A DNA stretch of 64,000 bases from Oscillospiraceae bacterium (GCA_015063305.1 SVUJ01000002.1:1-64000), one strand, 5' to 3'; numbered from the stretch's first letter, positions 49,474-58,634 are shown. Translations and numbers: made by a program. The notes: a model not told the origin generated them from the sequence alone.

Positions 49474-49525
49474 CGTAGGGGTCATTCACGAATGACCCGC
49501 GAGCGATTCGTGAATCGCCCCTACG
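49474..49525. repeat. Small nested inverted repeat
   Basis: CGTAGGGG (49474-49481) pairs with CCCCTACG (49518-49525). Inside, ATTCACGAAT and ATTCGTGAAT form further arms. The outer words GTAGGGG/CCCCTAC recur in the inner repeat at 59338-59443, pointing to a common interspersed family. Confidence 0.7.
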
Positions 49526-49564
49526 AGAAACGAGTGCAATTAAGGTTAATAAAAGGTTTAAGAT

Positions 49565-50515
49565 ATGTCAGATAAAATAAAGATACTTGCTGTGGCGGGA
49601 GCTACGGCTAGCGGAAAGAGCGCCCTGGCTCTTGAGCTTGCGGCGCGTCATAACGGAGAGATAATCTCCTGCGACTCTATGCAGGTCTACAAAAGAATGG
49701 ATATCGGTACAGCAAAGCCGACAAAGGAAGAGCGGGCGCTCATACGGCATCACATGATAGACGTTGCCGAGCCGAGCGAGAGTTACTCCTGCGCCGAATA
49801 CATAAAGGACGCGGCACGCGCCATAGAGGACGTGGCGGCAAGGGGAAAGCTGCCTATCGTTTGCGGCGGCACGGGGCTTTATCTTGACGCGCTTCTGCGC
49901 TCGTCGGATTTCTCGGACGAGAGCAGTCCAGACCTTGCTTTGCGTGAGGAGCTTTTTGCCTTTGCTGAGAAACACGGCAAGGAGGCGCTCTTTGAGGAGT
50001 TAAGACGGATAGATCCCGAAAGTGCCGAGGCTATACACCCTAACAACGTCAAAAGAGTTATACGCGCTATAGAGATATACAGAACGAGCGGACAGAAAAA
50101 ATCCGAGCTTGACAGGCTCTCGCTCGAAGTCCCCTCAAAATACGACTCCACGGTCATAGCGCTAAGATATAACGACAGAAATATACTTCGCAAACGCATA
50201 GACGACAGAGTGGATATTATGATAGCCGATGGACTTGAGGAGGAAACACGTATGCTGATGCAAGAGGGCGTGTTCGAGAGCAACACCACGGCGTCCCAGG
50301 CGATAGGATATAAGGAGCTTCTTGGATATTTCAAGGGGCAGATGAGCTTTGAGGAGTGCATAGAGCTGCTCAAAACGGCTACGAGAAAATACGCGAAACG
50401 ACAACTGACGTGGTTCAGGGCGAGGGAGTATGTCGAATGGATAGACGCGGACAGCCCCCAGGGAATGAAAAGTTTTAAAGAGATTGTAAATTCTGCAGAG
50501 GAGCTCTTTTTTTGA
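49565..50515 (+). CDS. miaA: tRNA dimethylallyltransferase
   Basis: MiaA attaches dimethylallyl to N6 of A37 in tRNAs reading UNN codons. The P-loop reads AVAGATASGKSALALELA, then EIISCDSMQVYKRMDIGTAKPT, HHMIDVAEPSESYSCAEY, VCGGTGLYLDALL and the C-terminal ASQAIGYKELLGY, YAKRQLTWFR. Length (316 aa) is normal. The gene is alone between the toxin and the HlyD-like gene; no miaB or mutSL is in sight. Confidence 0.96.
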   Translation: MSDKIKILAVAGATASGKSALALELAARHNGEIISCDSMQVYKRMDIGTAKPTKEERALIRHHMIDVAEPSESYSCAEYIKDAARAIEDVAARGKLPIVCGGTGLYLDALLRSSDFSDESSPDLALREELFAFAEKHGKEALFEELRRIDPESAEAIHPNNVKRVIRAIEIYRTSGQKKSELDRLSLEVPSKYDSTVIALRYNDRNILRKRIDDRVDIMIADGLEEETRMLMQEGVFESNTTASQAIGYKELLGYFKGQMSFEECIELLKTATRKYAKRQLTWFRAREYVEWIDADSPQGMKSFKEIVNSAEELFF

Positions 50516-50574
50516 GAGGTCGGCTGTGGTAAAATAAGTACAAGCTGTAGAGTGTGAAAGGAGGACGGCATACC

Positions 50575-51801
50575 GTGAGAGAAACAAGAAGTATTGCTCA
50601 GCGCATAGCTGTGGCTATAATATGTATCGCCGTGCTTTCCTACACGGTATTTCACATGATAAGCCTTTTTGACGAGGAGCTTACCACGGTAGTGGTAAGA
50701 AGCGCCACCGAGGAAACGGTGATAGAGTTTGAGGGGCATATTTTCCGCGACGAGGAGCTCATACGCTCAAGCTACGGCGGAGCTGTGGACTATATCGCTA
50801 AGAACGGCGTGAGGCTTGGTATTGGCGACGAGATAGCGGTGGTCTATGAGCAGGGGAGCAACGCGGGCGGCACTATAGAGGCTATAGACGAAAAGATAGC
50901 TATACTTGAAGAGAGCAGGGGAAGTGACGTGACCCTCTCGGCGCTTCCGAGCATAAACGACGAGGCGGTGAAGGATTACACCTCGATAATAAAAAAGCTT
51001 GCAAGCGGAGATGCGAGGGGGATATCCTCGGATATCGACGCTATGACGGCCGAGCTTGCCAAGGTGAGTGTGCTTACAAATGAAAGCTCGCCTGTTCCCG
51101 AAACCCTTAAAAAGCTTTACGAAACACGAGAGCAGATGAGCACGGCGGGTGGAAATACCGAGCGCATAATTTCCAACAAAACAGGATATTTTTATGCAGA
51201 TGTGGACGGCTACGAGGGAAAATTCACCTATGATGCGGCGGACGGGCTGACCTGTGAGAAATACAGTAAGCTGACCACCTCAGACCCCGTGTCTTCAAAT
51301 GCGGGCGGATACGCGATAGGAAAGACGACCGAGAGCGCCGAATGGCGTTTTGTTACCGTTCTTGAAGAGAAGGACGCTACCTATTTCAAAGAGGGCGAGG
51401 TCTACCAGATCGATTTTAACGGTGGCGGGGAGATGAAAATACCCCTGACACTACAAAGGATATCTCAGGAGGGATCTCAATTTCTGCTTGTATTTAATTG
51501 CGACAGAGTGCCCGCGGGATTTGACTTCACAAGGTCGCAGAGTGTGAGCGTGGCGGTGCAGAGCGTTACGGGAATAAGCGTTCCGAAAACGGCTGTACAC
51601 AAGTCGGGCGGAGAGTTTTACGTGTATATCCTCAGGGGAAGCGTAGTACTTGAGAGAAAAATAGAGGTCATATACGAAACGAGAGATTATTATACCGTGC
51701 GCGACGGAGTTGAGGACGACGGAGAGCACGTTTATCTTCAAAGTAACGATAATCTCATACTGAACGGAAAGAATTTGTTTGACGGAAGGATAGTTGACTG
51801 A
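50575..51801 (+). CDS. HlyD-like membrane-fusion/efflux adaptor protein (408 aa)
   Basis: The GTG at 50575 has AAAGGAGG upstream. One N-terminal TM (about 9-29) is followed by a biotinyl-lipoyl-like hairpin (VIEFEGHIFRDEELIRSSYGGAVDYIAKNGVRLGIGDEIAVVYEQGS). A helical segment and a barrel-type domain follow, ending SVAVQSVTGISVPKTAVHKSGGEFYVYILRGSVVLERKI. This is the layout of HlyD/MacA adaptors. No ABC or RND pump and no outer-membrane partner is adjacent. Instead it starts the yggS-sepF division cluster, where such genes recur in Clostridia. The role may be structural. Confidence 0.8.
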   Translation: MRETRSIAQRIAVAIICIAVLSYTVFHMISLFDEELTTVVVRSATEETVIEFEGHIFRDEELIRSSYGGAVDYIAKNGVRLGIGDEIAVVYEQGSNAGGTIEAIDEKIAILEESRGSDVTLSALPSINDEAVKDYTSIIKKLASGDARGISSDIDAMTAELAKVSVLTNESSPVPETLKKLYETREQMSTAGGNTERIISNKTGYFYADVDGYEGKFTYDAADGLTCEKYSKLTTSDPVSSNAGGYAIGKTTESAEWRFVTVLEEKDATYFKEGEVYQIDFNGGGEMKIPLTLQRISQEGSQFLLVFNCDRVPAGFDFTRSQSVSVAVQSVTGISVPKTAVHKSGGEFYVYILRGSVVLERKIEVIYETRDYYTVRDGVEDDGEHVYLQSNDNLILNGKNLFDGRIVD

Positions 51802-51804
51802 GAG

Positions 51805-52497
51805 ATGGAGTATTCTTACCTTGAGCGAAACGTTGCCGAGGTTCGCGCCAAAATAGATGCGGCGTGCGCGGCGGCGGGCAGAGAAAATGACGTTATGCTT
51901 CTGGCGGCGATAAAAAGCGCCGATGTGGGAGAGATAAAATATATCCACGAAAAGCTGGGTATAAATAACGTGGGAGAGAATAGAGTCCAGCAGCTGCTTG
52001 AGCGATATGAGCTTATAAAGAGCGAGGGACTTGATATACATTTTATAGGAAAATTGCAGACCAACAAGGTCAAGTATATAATAGATAAGGTGTCGATGAT
52101 ACACTCGCTTGACAGCATAAAGCTTGCCGAGCAGATAGACAAGCAGGCGAAAAAGCACGGCATAAAAATGAAGGTGTTGGTCGAGATAAACAGCGGAGAA
52201 GAGGAGAATAAAAGCGGGGTGATGCCGCAGGAAGTCGAGGCGTTCTGTCTGGAGCTTTCGCGCTTTGATTCTTTAGAGCTATGCGGATTTATGACGATGG
52301 CGCCTAAATGTGAGAAAAAAGAGGATTATTGTAAATATTTTTGCAAAACTTATAAACTTGTCCTTGACATTTGGACAAAAAAATTGCATAATATAAGTAG
52401 ACCCTTAATTTCGATGGGTATGAGCGAAAGCTTCGAGGAGGCGATCCTTGAGGGGGCTGATATCGTGAGGGTCGGAAGAAGATTGTTTGAAAAATAA
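51805..52497 (+). CDS. yggS: YggS/PLPBP-family pyridoxal-phosphate homeostasis protein
   Basis: This is a fold-type III PLP-binding protein that buffers PLP and affects amino-acid metabolism, without known catalysis. The PLP Lys is in LLAAIKSADVGEIKYI (L-A-A-I-K). Further motifs are VGENRVQQLLERYE, HFIGKLQTNKVKYI and MGMSESFEEAILEGADIVRVGRRLF. Length 230 aa is normal. It begins four bases after the HlyD-like stop and is followed by sepF, the typical arrangement in Gram-positive division clusters. Confidence 0.95.
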   Translation: MEYSYLERNVAEVRAKIDAACAAAGRENDVMLLAAIKSADVGEIKYIHEKLGINNVGENRVQQLLERYELIKSEGLDIHFIGKLQTNKVKYIIDKVSMIHSLDSIKLAEQIDKQAKKHGIKMKVLVEINSGEEENKSGVMPQEVEAFCLELSRFDSLELCGFMTMAPKCEKKEDYCKYFCKTYKLVLDIWTKKLHNISRPLISMGMSESFEEAILEGADIVRVGRRLFEK

Positions 52498-52522
52498 AAT
52501 TACATAAATTTCGGAGGGTATT

Positions 52523-52957
52523 ATGAAAATAAAATTCACACGCAAAGCCAACGATAACGCATTTGACGATTTTTCCGGTGAGGAAGAATACTACGGCGGA
52601 TTTGAGGACGGCGATACCGAGGCGGTTGAGGATGACGGATTTACTATGAGTAATTTCGACGCTCCCGAAGCTCCCAGCGCGTCCTTCAGCGCAAACCCTG
52701 TTGCACTTAAGATAGTTAATCCCAAGGGATACAGCAATTCAGCCGAGATAGCAGATTTCCTTATGAACGGAAACACCGTTCTGCTCAATATTGAGGGGCT
52801 TAGCCGTGAGAGCGCTATAAGACTTCTTGACTACCTCTCCGGAGCAGTTCACGTTCTTGGCGGAATAATGACCAAGGTTGGAAAGACCACTATAGTCGTT
52901 GCGCCGAAAAATGTCGACGTAAGCAATATAGAGGCTATGGTAGGCTCTAACGAATAA
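52523..52957 (+). CDS. sepF: Cell division protein SepF
   Basis: SepF tethers and bundles FtsZ at the membrane. An N-terminal amphipathic basic segment (KIKFTRKANDNAFDDFSGEEE) is followed by an acidic linker and the conserved core: LKIVNPKGYSNSAEIADFLMNGNTVLLNIEGLSRESAIRLLDYLSGAVHVLGGIMTKVGKTTIVVAPKNVDVS. Length 144 aa is typical. It sits between yggS and ylmG, and ftsA/ftsZ are not in this window. Confidence 0.95.
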   Translation: MKIKFTRKANDNAFDDFSGEEEYYGGFEDGDTEAVEDDGFTMSNFDAPEAPSASFSANPVALKIVNPKGYSNSAEIADFLMNGNTVLLNIEGLSRESAIRLLDYLSGAVHVLGGIMTKVGKTTIVVAPKNVDVSNIEAMVGSNE

Positions 52958-53040
52958 TAATAATTACAGGCTACACCGCACCAAACCTGTGGTGTCGCTT
53001 GTTTTTATATTGAGGTATATAGCGTAGGGAGGAAAATTTT

Positions 53041-53307
53041 TTGGATATTTTAATAGAACTTCTTAAGCACATTGTGATCATATTTCTGATGGCTCTTCAA
53101 ACGGCTATGACGCTCAGAGCTATCCTTTCGTGGTTTATGATGGGCGGAAATAAGTTTATGGATTTTCTTTACGCCGTAACAGAGCCGTTCGTGTACCCCG
53201 TGAGAGCGCTTTTTCAGAGAATGAATTGGCTTCAGGGTACGCCTATAGATTTCTCTTTTATGATAACCTACCTTCTTATATCGCTTATAAGTCTGTTTTT
53301 GAGTTAA
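53041..53307 (+). CDS. ylmG: YggT/YlmG-family membrane protein (88 aa)
   Basis: The TTG start has GGGAGG upstream. The protein has two TM helices (about 3-23 and 65-86) joined by a loop with A-I-L-S-W-F-M-M-G-G-N-K-F-M-D-F, T-E-P-F-V-Y-P-V-R and a terminal D-F-S-F-M-I-T-Y-L-L-I-S-L-I. These match the YggT family, which is linked to division and osmotic or potassium-related functions. It is four bases before the ylmH start. Confidence 0.9.
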   Translation: MDILIELLKHIVIIFLMALQTAMTLRAILSWFMMGGNKFMDFLYAVTEPFVYPVRALFQRMNWLQGTPIDFSFMITYLLISLISLFLS

Positions 53308-53310
53308 AAT

Positions 53311-54102
53311 ATGATAAAAAACGAATTTGATATCTTGTTCGCGCGGATCGACGATATTTGCAGGCGCGCCGAGCGCGGAGAGCTTGGCGTGAGTTGCTTT
53401 ATCTCGCCGCGCGAACAGCATTTTGTGGCGTCGCATCTTGCCGCGATGGGTATGTCGGGGCGTTGCTTTGCTTACGGCGGATACGAGGGCGCGGAGCGGC
53501 GTAGGATATATATACTTCCCGATTATGTGGGGGAGGTAAGCTCTTACGAGGAGATAGAGCCCTTTGAGGATAAAAAGGCTATCGCCTCCATCTCGGTGCG
53601 CGGAAGCGGATATAAAAAGCTGACGCATAGAGATTACCTCGGCTCGCTCCTGGCGCTTGGAATTGAGCGAGAGGTGCTTGGAGATATAGTTTTCACCGAT
53701 GCCGAAAGGCAGCAGGCGATAATCTTTTGCGACAGCGTTATCGCCGAGTTTATCCTCTCTGAGCTGAAGAGAGTGGGAAATGATGCCGTTAAGGTTGGAT
53801 ATGCCGAGATAGGGAAGGACTTTTCGCCGCTTCGCGAGTTTGCGCATATCTCGGATACAGTTGCGTCGCCGAGAATAGATTGCATCGTGGCGGCACTCTG
53901 CTCGCTTTCAAGGGACAAGGCGTCGGCGGCGGTGAGCGCGGGGCTTGTAGAGGTCGATTTTGAGTGTGAGGAACGCCCCGACAGGGCGGTGAGCGCACCC
54001 TGTACCGTTTCTGTGAGAGGGTACGGAAAATTCAGGATAAATTCTGTGTCGGAGCAAACACGCCGAGGAAGGCTCAGACTTGACGCGGACAAATATATAT
54101 AG
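53311..54102 (+). CDS. ylmH: YlmH-like RNA-binding S4-domain protein (263 aa)
   Basis: The N-terminal domain of about 180 residues (FISPREQHFVASHLAAMGMSGRCFAYGGYEGAERRRIYILPDY and THRDYLGSLLALGIEREVLGDI) is followed by a C-terminal S4 RNA-binding module. In that module R-I-D-C-I-V-A-A-L-C-S-L-S-R-D-K-A-S-A-A-V-S-A-G-L-V-E-V-D-F is the S4 helix-turn. YlmH proteins act on ribosomes in quality control and were first noted in division clusters. Length and place in the cluster (after ylmG, before lspA) are typical. Confidence 0.92.
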   Translation: MIKNEFDILFARIDDICRRAERGELGVSCFISPREQHFVASHLAAMGMSGRCFAYGGYEGAERRRIYILPDYVGEVSSYEEIEPFEDKKAIASISVRGSGYKKLTHRDYLGSLLALGIEREVLGDIVFTDAERQQAIIFCDSVIAEFILSELKRVGNDAVKVGYAEIGKDFSPLREFAHISDTVASPRIDCIVAALCSLSRDKASAAVSAGLVEVDFECEERPDRAVSAPCTVSVRGYGKFRINSVSEQTRRGRLRLDADKYI

Positions 54103-54120
54103 GCTGTGAGGAAATAAAAA

Positions 54121-54633
54121 GTGTGGATATGGATATTGATAATAATCTCTGCCGTTGCGCTTGACCAGGGCTCTAAGCTTTTGGTGTCGGAATTTTTGAG
54201 CAGAGAAGAGCCCTTCGTTATCATAGACGGAGTGTTCAGATTTACATACGTTGAGAACAGGGGCGCGGCGTTTGGTATGTTCGACGAGCACCGCTGGATA
54301 TTTATGGTGCTGTCAACGCTCGGCATTGCCGCTATGTTGTTTTACCTTTGGAGATTCAGACCCGAGAGCAAGCTCGCTTGTATATCGCTTTCTATGATAA
54401 TAGGCGGCGGCATCGGAAATATGATAGACAGAGTGGCGCTTGGATACGTTATAGATTTTCTTGATTTTTGCGCATTCCCAAGCCTTTGGATGTGGGTGTT
54501 CAATATAGCTGACTCCTTCGTTTGTGTGGGCGCGGGATTGCTTGTGCTTTATCTTTTGATGGATATAGTGAAGGAATATAAGGCAGCACAGGCGGCAAAG
54601 TGCGCAGATGCCGAGGAGAATGACGATGAATGA
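54121..54633 (+). CDS. lspA: Lipoprotein signal peptidase
   Basis: LspA is an inner-membrane aspartic peptidase that cleaves prolipoproteins. Four TM helices are present. The sequence reads ALDQGSKLLVSEFL, VENRGAAFGMF, GGGIGNMIDRVALGYVIDFLDF (first catalytic Asp) and FNIADSFVCVGAGLLVL (second catalytic Asp). The GTG start has GTGAGG upstream. Length 170 aa is normal. It overlaps the start of rluD by eight bases. It should process the lipoproteins at 19511 and 31340. Confidence 0.96.
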   Translation: MWIWILIIISAVALDQGSKLLVSEFLSREEPFVIIDGVFRFTYVENRGAAFGMFDEHRWIFMVLSTLGIAAMLFYLWRFRPESKLACISLSMIIGGGIGNMIDRVALGYVIDFLDFCAFPSLWMWVFNIADSFVCVGAGLLVLYLLMDIVKEYKAAQAAKCADAEENDDE

Positions 54634-55612
54634 GCTTGAAAAGACTTTGGGCGAGGAAGAGCTTACCGAGGTGACCGAGCTTTTTGCAGAGCAGTCGGAC
54701 GCGGGACAAAGGCTTGACAGCTTTGTAGCCGACAAGTGCGGTCTGACCCGCTCGGCGGCGGTGAAGCTTATTGAGAGCGGAAACGTTCTCGTTGGAGATA
54801 GCGTCACGCAAAAGAATTATAAGCTTCGCGGTGGAGAGAGAATAAGCGTGAGTATCCCCGAGCCCGAGAGCTGTGAGGCGGTAGCAGAGGATATACCGCT
54901 TGACGTTGTATATGAGGACAGCGATATAATCGTTGTAAACAAGCCCGTGGGAATGGTAGTCCACCCCGCGCCCGGAAACATCTCGGGTACGCTTGTGAAC
55001 GCGCTGCTCTATCACTGTAAGGGAAGTCTTTCGGGTATCGGCGGCGTGATACGCCCCGGTATCGTGCATAGAATAGACAAGGACACGGCGGGACTTATAG
55101 TGTCGGCAAAGAATGACGACGCGCATCTTTTCCTCGCGTCAAGGATAAAGGAGCATAAGGTCAGCCGTATATATTACGCGATAGTGATAGGAAATCTCAG
55201 AGAGGATAGCGGAACTGTCAACGCCCCGATAGGAAGACACCCCACCGACAGAAAGAAGATGGCGGTAATAAGGGAGAACGGAAGGAGCGCGAGAGAGGCG
55301 GTCACACATTGGAGCGTTGTCGAGCGATTTGGGCGGTTTACCCTCGTCAGATGTGAGCTTGAAACGGGAAGGACGCACCAGATAAGAGTTCATATGGCGA
55401 GTATAGGACACCCCCTGCTTGGCGATACGGTCTATGGTGGCGCGGGAACTGATTTTGAGGCAAAGAACCGCGCGATAATAAAGGGACAGAGCCTTTTTGC
55501 GGCAGAGCTTCATTTAGAACACCCCTCGACACACGAGGATATGATATTCAAGGTGGAGTTTCCCGAGAATTTTACCGCCGTGCTTGAAAAACTGAGAAAA
55601 GAATACTGCTGA
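54626..55612 (+). CDS. rluD: RluD-type 23S rRNA pseudouridine synthase
   Basis: The N-terminal S4 domain (QRLDSFVADKCGLTRSAAVKLIESGNVLVGD) is followed by the pseudouridine synthase core. Catalytic Asp is in RPGIVHRIDKDTAGLIVSAKND, with KPVGMVVHPAPG, ETGRTHQIRVHMASIGHPLLGDTVYGG. It makes pseudouridines in 23S helix 69, or closely related sites (the exact site is not certain). ATG 54626 has GAGGAG seven bases upstream; earlier ATGs at 54608 and 54620 overlap lspA with poor spacing. Confidence 0.95.
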   Translation: MNELEKTLGEEELTEVTELFAEQSDAGQRLDSFVADKCGLTRSAAVKLIESGNVLVGDSVTQKNYKLRGGERISVSIPEPESCEAVAEDIPLDVVYEDSDIIVVNKPVGMVVHPAPGNISGTLVNALLYHCKGSLSGIGGVIRPGIVHRIDKDTAGLIVSAKNDDAHLFLASRIKEHKVSRIYYAIVIGNLREDSGTVNAPIGRHPTDRKKMAVIRENGRSAREAVTHWSVVERFGRFTLVRCELETGRTHQIRVHMASIGHPLLGDTVYGGAGTDFEAKNRAIIKGQSLFAAELHLEHPSTHEDMIFKVEFPENFTAVLEKLRKEYC

Positions 55613-55615
55613 TAT

Positions 55616-56443
55616 ATGAAAAAATTTGAGAAGATTATGATAGCGAGCGACCTTGACGGAACTTTCTTTTCGTCCGAGCGCGGCGAGGTCGCAAGAAATA
55701 TTGAGAAGATAAGATATTTTACCGAAAACGGTGGGCTTTTTACCTTTTCAACAGGTAGGATATATCCCCACGTGCTCTCTTGCGCGCCGAACGCGCCGAG
55801 CTATGTGAACTGTCCGATGGTGAGCTGTAACGGAATGTGCCTTTACGATATCGTCGAGGGCAGGGCGATAGAGGAGCATTTTGCCGACAGCGACCTCATA
55901 GCCGATGTGACCGATTTTGTTTATGCGAGATATCCGAGCGTTGCCTTCAGAGGAGTTGGGCGTGACGGAATAATCACGTTTCAACCCGAAAACCGTTTTA
56001 TCAAGGGGGAAATGGAGCTTAAGATAGGCCCTACCTTTATCGTGGAGCGGGAAAAGTGGAGAGGCGAAAAATTCCATAAGCTCACTCTCAGGGATAAGCC
56101 CGATGTACTTGCACGGGTCAAGGACGAGATAGCCGAGCGCTTCCCGAATAAATTCAATCTGTGCTATTCAGAGCCGACCTTGCTTGAGGTACAGCCCTTT
56201 GGAGTATCCAAGGCGGGTATGCTCTCCGAGCTTCGTGATATGGTGAGCGAGGACGGAAAGAAAAGAGTGCTTTATGCGGTGGGGGATTACGGTAACGACC
56301 TTGAGATGCTTAAGATGGCGGACGTTGCGGTCTGTCCCGCAAACGCGCTTGACGAGATAAAGGCGATATGCGATCTTTGTCTTTGCGAGAATAACGAAGG
56401 GGTCATAGCAGACCTCATAGAATATATAGAAACAAAAATTTGA
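55616..56443 (+). CDS. Cof-type HAD-superfamily phosphatase (275 aa)
   Basis: HAD motif I is I-A-S-D-L-D-G-T-F-F-S-S (nucleophile Asp and acid/base Asp both present). Motif II is T-F-S-T-G-R. Motif IV is GVSKAGMLSELRDM...YAVGDYGNDLEMLKMADVAVCPANALDEIKAICD. The cap is a large insertion between motifs II and III, as in the Cof/YidA group. These enzymes act on sugar phosphates or nucleotides, and the substrate is not evident. It lies four bases after rluD, inside the long envelope/translation series. Confidence 0.92.
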   Translation: MKKFEKIMIASDLDGTFFSSERGEVARNIEKIRYFTENGGLFTFSTGRIYPHVLSCAPNAPSYVNCPMVSCNGMCLYDIVEGRAIEEHFADSDLIADVTDFVYARYPSVAFRGVGRDGIITFQPENRFIKGEMELKIGPTFIVEREKWRGEKFHKLTLRDKPDVLARVKDEIAERFPNKFNLCYSEPTLLEVQPFGVSKAGMLSELRDMVSEDGKKRVLYAVGDYGNDLEMLKMADVAVCPANALDEIKAICDLCLCENNEGVIADLIEYIETKI

Positions 56444-56468
56444 GTTATCGTTTTAGGAAGGTGAAAAT

Positions 56469-57725
56469 ATGCCTGAACTTCTTTCCCCTGCGGGGAATTT
56501 TGAAAAGCTGAGAGCGGCTCTGCTCTATGGCGCTGATGCCGTTTATCTTGCGGGAAACTGCTTTGGTATGCGCTCCGCCGCCGATAATTTTACCGACGAG
56601 GAGCTTTTTGCAGCGACAGAATACGTGCACGAAAGAGGTAAAAAGCTTTACCTGACGGTGAATACTATGCCGCATACGCACGAGTATCCGCGTCTGCGAA
56701 GCTATCTTAAGAATATAGTGGCTGCGGGAATGGACGCCTTTATCGTGGCTGACCTTGGCGTGCTCAGCACCATAAAGGAGATAATTCCCGATGCCGAGAT
56801 ACATATATCCACTCAGGCGAGTATAGTCAGTCCCGAGGCGGCTCGCGCTTACGCATCTCTCGGTGCTAAGCGTCTTGTCCTTGCGAGGGAGCTCTCTCTT
56901 GACGAGATAAAGGCAATAAGAGACGGTCTTCCGCCCGAGGTAGAGCTTGAGGCGTTCGTTCACGGCTCTATGTGTGTATCCTATAGCGGAAGATGTCTGC
57001 TCTCTAACAGTCTGACGGGCAGAGATGCCAACAGAGGGGCGTGTACTCAGCCCTGTAGATGGAACTATAAGATAATAGAGGAAAAGCGCCCCGAAGAGCC
57101 ATATCCTATCGAGGAGAACGAGCTTGGAAGCTTTATAATGTCCTCAAAGGATATGTGCACGGTACACATCGTGCCCGAGCTTATAGCGGCGGGTATCGAC
57201 TCCTTCAAGATAGAGGGAAGAATGAAGAGCGCTTACTATACGGCGGTGGTAACTAATGCCTACCGTATGGCGATAGACGCATATCTTGCCGACCCCGATA
57301 CTTACGTCTTTGATACGAGGATACTCAACGAGCTTGACAGCGTTTCGCACAGAGAATACGCCACGGGATATTATCTTGACAAGCCGATAGAGAACGCGCA
57401 GACCGCGTCAAATACAGGGTATATCCGCGAGAAAGCATATTTCGCGACCGCTGTGGAATATAATCCAAATGAGCTGCCCCTGGGTATCGAATATGAGAAC
57501 GAGGGCGGAAGGGTATATAAATTTATCCAGAGAAACAAGGTGAGCGTTGGGGACAGCGCCGAGATAATCTCCCCCCGTTGTATTGGCAAGGGATTTAAGG
57601 TGGGCGAGATATACGGTGAGAAGGGAGAGGCGCTAGAAGCCGCTCCGCACCCCGCTATGCTCTTTTACGTGAGAGTGCCCTTCGAGGTGTCGGTGGGCGA
57701 CATTATGCGCTCGGGCAAGGAATAA
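56469..57725 (+). CDS. U32-family protein, TrhP/RlhA-like (418 aa)
   Basis: Begins P-E-L-L-S-P-A-G-N-F-E-K-L-R-A-A-L-L-Y-G-A-D-A-V-Y, the U32 opening. It carries the signature region FVHGSMCVSYSGRCLLSNSLTGRDANRGACTQPCRW with the clustered cysteines. Originally described as collagenase-like peptidases, family members are better known as RNA-hydroxylation enzymes (TrhP for 5-hydroxyuridine in tRNA, RlhA for 23S rRNA). The C-terminal barrel-like domain (about 330-418) is typical. It sits between the HAD gene and uppP. Confidence 0.92.
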   Translation: MPELLSPAGNFEKLRAALLYGADAVYLAGNCFGMRSAADNFTDEELFAATEYVHERGKKLYLTVNTMPHTHEYPRLRSYLKNIVAAGMDAFIVADLGVLSTIKEIIPDAEIHISTQASIVSPEAARAYASLGAKRLVLARELSLDEIKAIRDGLPPEVELEAFVHGSMCVSYSGRCLLSNSLTGRDANRGACTQPCRWNYKIIEEKRPEEPYPIEENELGSFIMSSKDMCTVHIVPELIAAGIDSFKIEGRMKSAYYTAVVTNAYRMAIDAYLADPDTYVFDTRILNELDSVSHREYATGYYLDKPIENAQTASNTGYIREKAYFATAVEYNPNELPLGIEYENEGGRVYKFIQRNKVSVGDSAEIISPRCIGKGFKVGEIYGEKGEALEAAPHPAMLFYVRVPFEVSVGDIMRSGKE

Positions 57726-57746
57726 TATGAAAAATGGGAGGTTGCT

Positions 57747-58634
57747 GTGATAATTGAGTTGCTTAAGGCGGTATTTTTCGGTATCGTCGAGGGAATAACA
57801 GAGTGGCTTCCCGTAAGCTCAACGGGGCATCTTATACTGCTTGACGAGCTTTTGCGACTTGAGGTCGCGCCCGAGCTTGGAGCGGTATTCGCCGAGGAAT
57901 ATATGAGTATGTTCGAGGTCGTGATACAGCTCGGAGCTATAATGGCTGTCGTGGTGATCTTCTTCGGAAAGCTCAATCCCTTTGCCCTCTCAAAGAGCAA
58001 AGCCGAGAGGCGCGACACCTGGACGCTGTGGTTCAAAATTGCGGTGGCAAGTATCCCCGCGGCTCTTATTGGTATCGTCGGTGATAAGCTGCTTGAGAAG
58101 GCTACGGGCAGGGATATCGACGGTTGGATATATAACTGGGCGGTGGTCGCCACGGCGCTTATATTTTACGGTGTGCTCTTTATCGTCGTTGAAAAATGGC
58201 AGGACAAGAGGGCGGTGAGAGTTGACAGGGCAGAGGATATATCCTATCGTGATGCGCTCCTTATGGGCGGTTTTCAGGCGCTTTCGATAGTGCCGGGAAC
58301 GTCACGCTCGGGTTCAACTATCCTCGGCGCGAGAACTATGGGAATATCTCGCTCGGCTGCTGCGGAATTTTCATTCTTTATGGGTATTCCCGCGATGGCG
58401 GGCGGAAGTCTGATAAAGGCGCTGGGATTTTTCGACTACGTTGCCGAGAGCGGAGTAAGTGTCCCCGCTCTTGCGTGGATAGTGCTGATAGTGGCAAGTG
58501 CTTCGGCATTTGCGGTATCTCTCTTTGTGATAAGATTTTTGATGGACTTCGTTAAGAAGCACAGCTTTGCGCTCTTTGGCGTTTACAGAATAATTCTCGG
58601 TGTTGCGGTTATCGCATACTTTTTGATAAGATGA
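57747..58634 (+). CDS. uppP: Undecaprenyl-diphosphatase UppP/BacA
   Basis: This integral membrane enzyme dephosphorylates undecaprenyl diphosphate to recycle the lipid carrier. The GTG start has GGGAGG upstream. Motifs are EGITEWLPVSSTGHLILLDELL (metal/active site), MFEVVIQLGAIMAVVVIFF and the PGTSRSGSTILGARTMGISR loop with catalytic Arg. Eight TM segments and length 295 aa are normal. Its stop overlaps the next start (ATGA). Confidence 0.96.
   Translation: MIIELLKAVFFGIVEGITEWLPVSSTGHLILLDELLRLEVAPELGAVFAEEYMSMFEVVIQLGAIMAVVVIFFGKLNPFALSKSKAERRDTWTLWFKIAVASIPAALIGIVGDKLLEKATGRDIDGWIYNWAVVATALIFYGVLFIVVEKWQDKRAVRVDRAEDISYRDALLMGGFQALSIVPGTSRSGSTILGARTMGISRSAAAEFSFFMGIPAMAGGSLIKALGFFDYVAESGVSVPALAWIVLIVASASAFAVSLFVIRFLMDFVKKHSFALFGVYRIILGVAVIAYFLIR

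Noticed and set aside
52958..53040. A terminator between sepF and ylmG
   Set aside because: ACACC...GGTGT is a short, loosely spaced stem without a T-run, and both genes belong to a conserved cluster.
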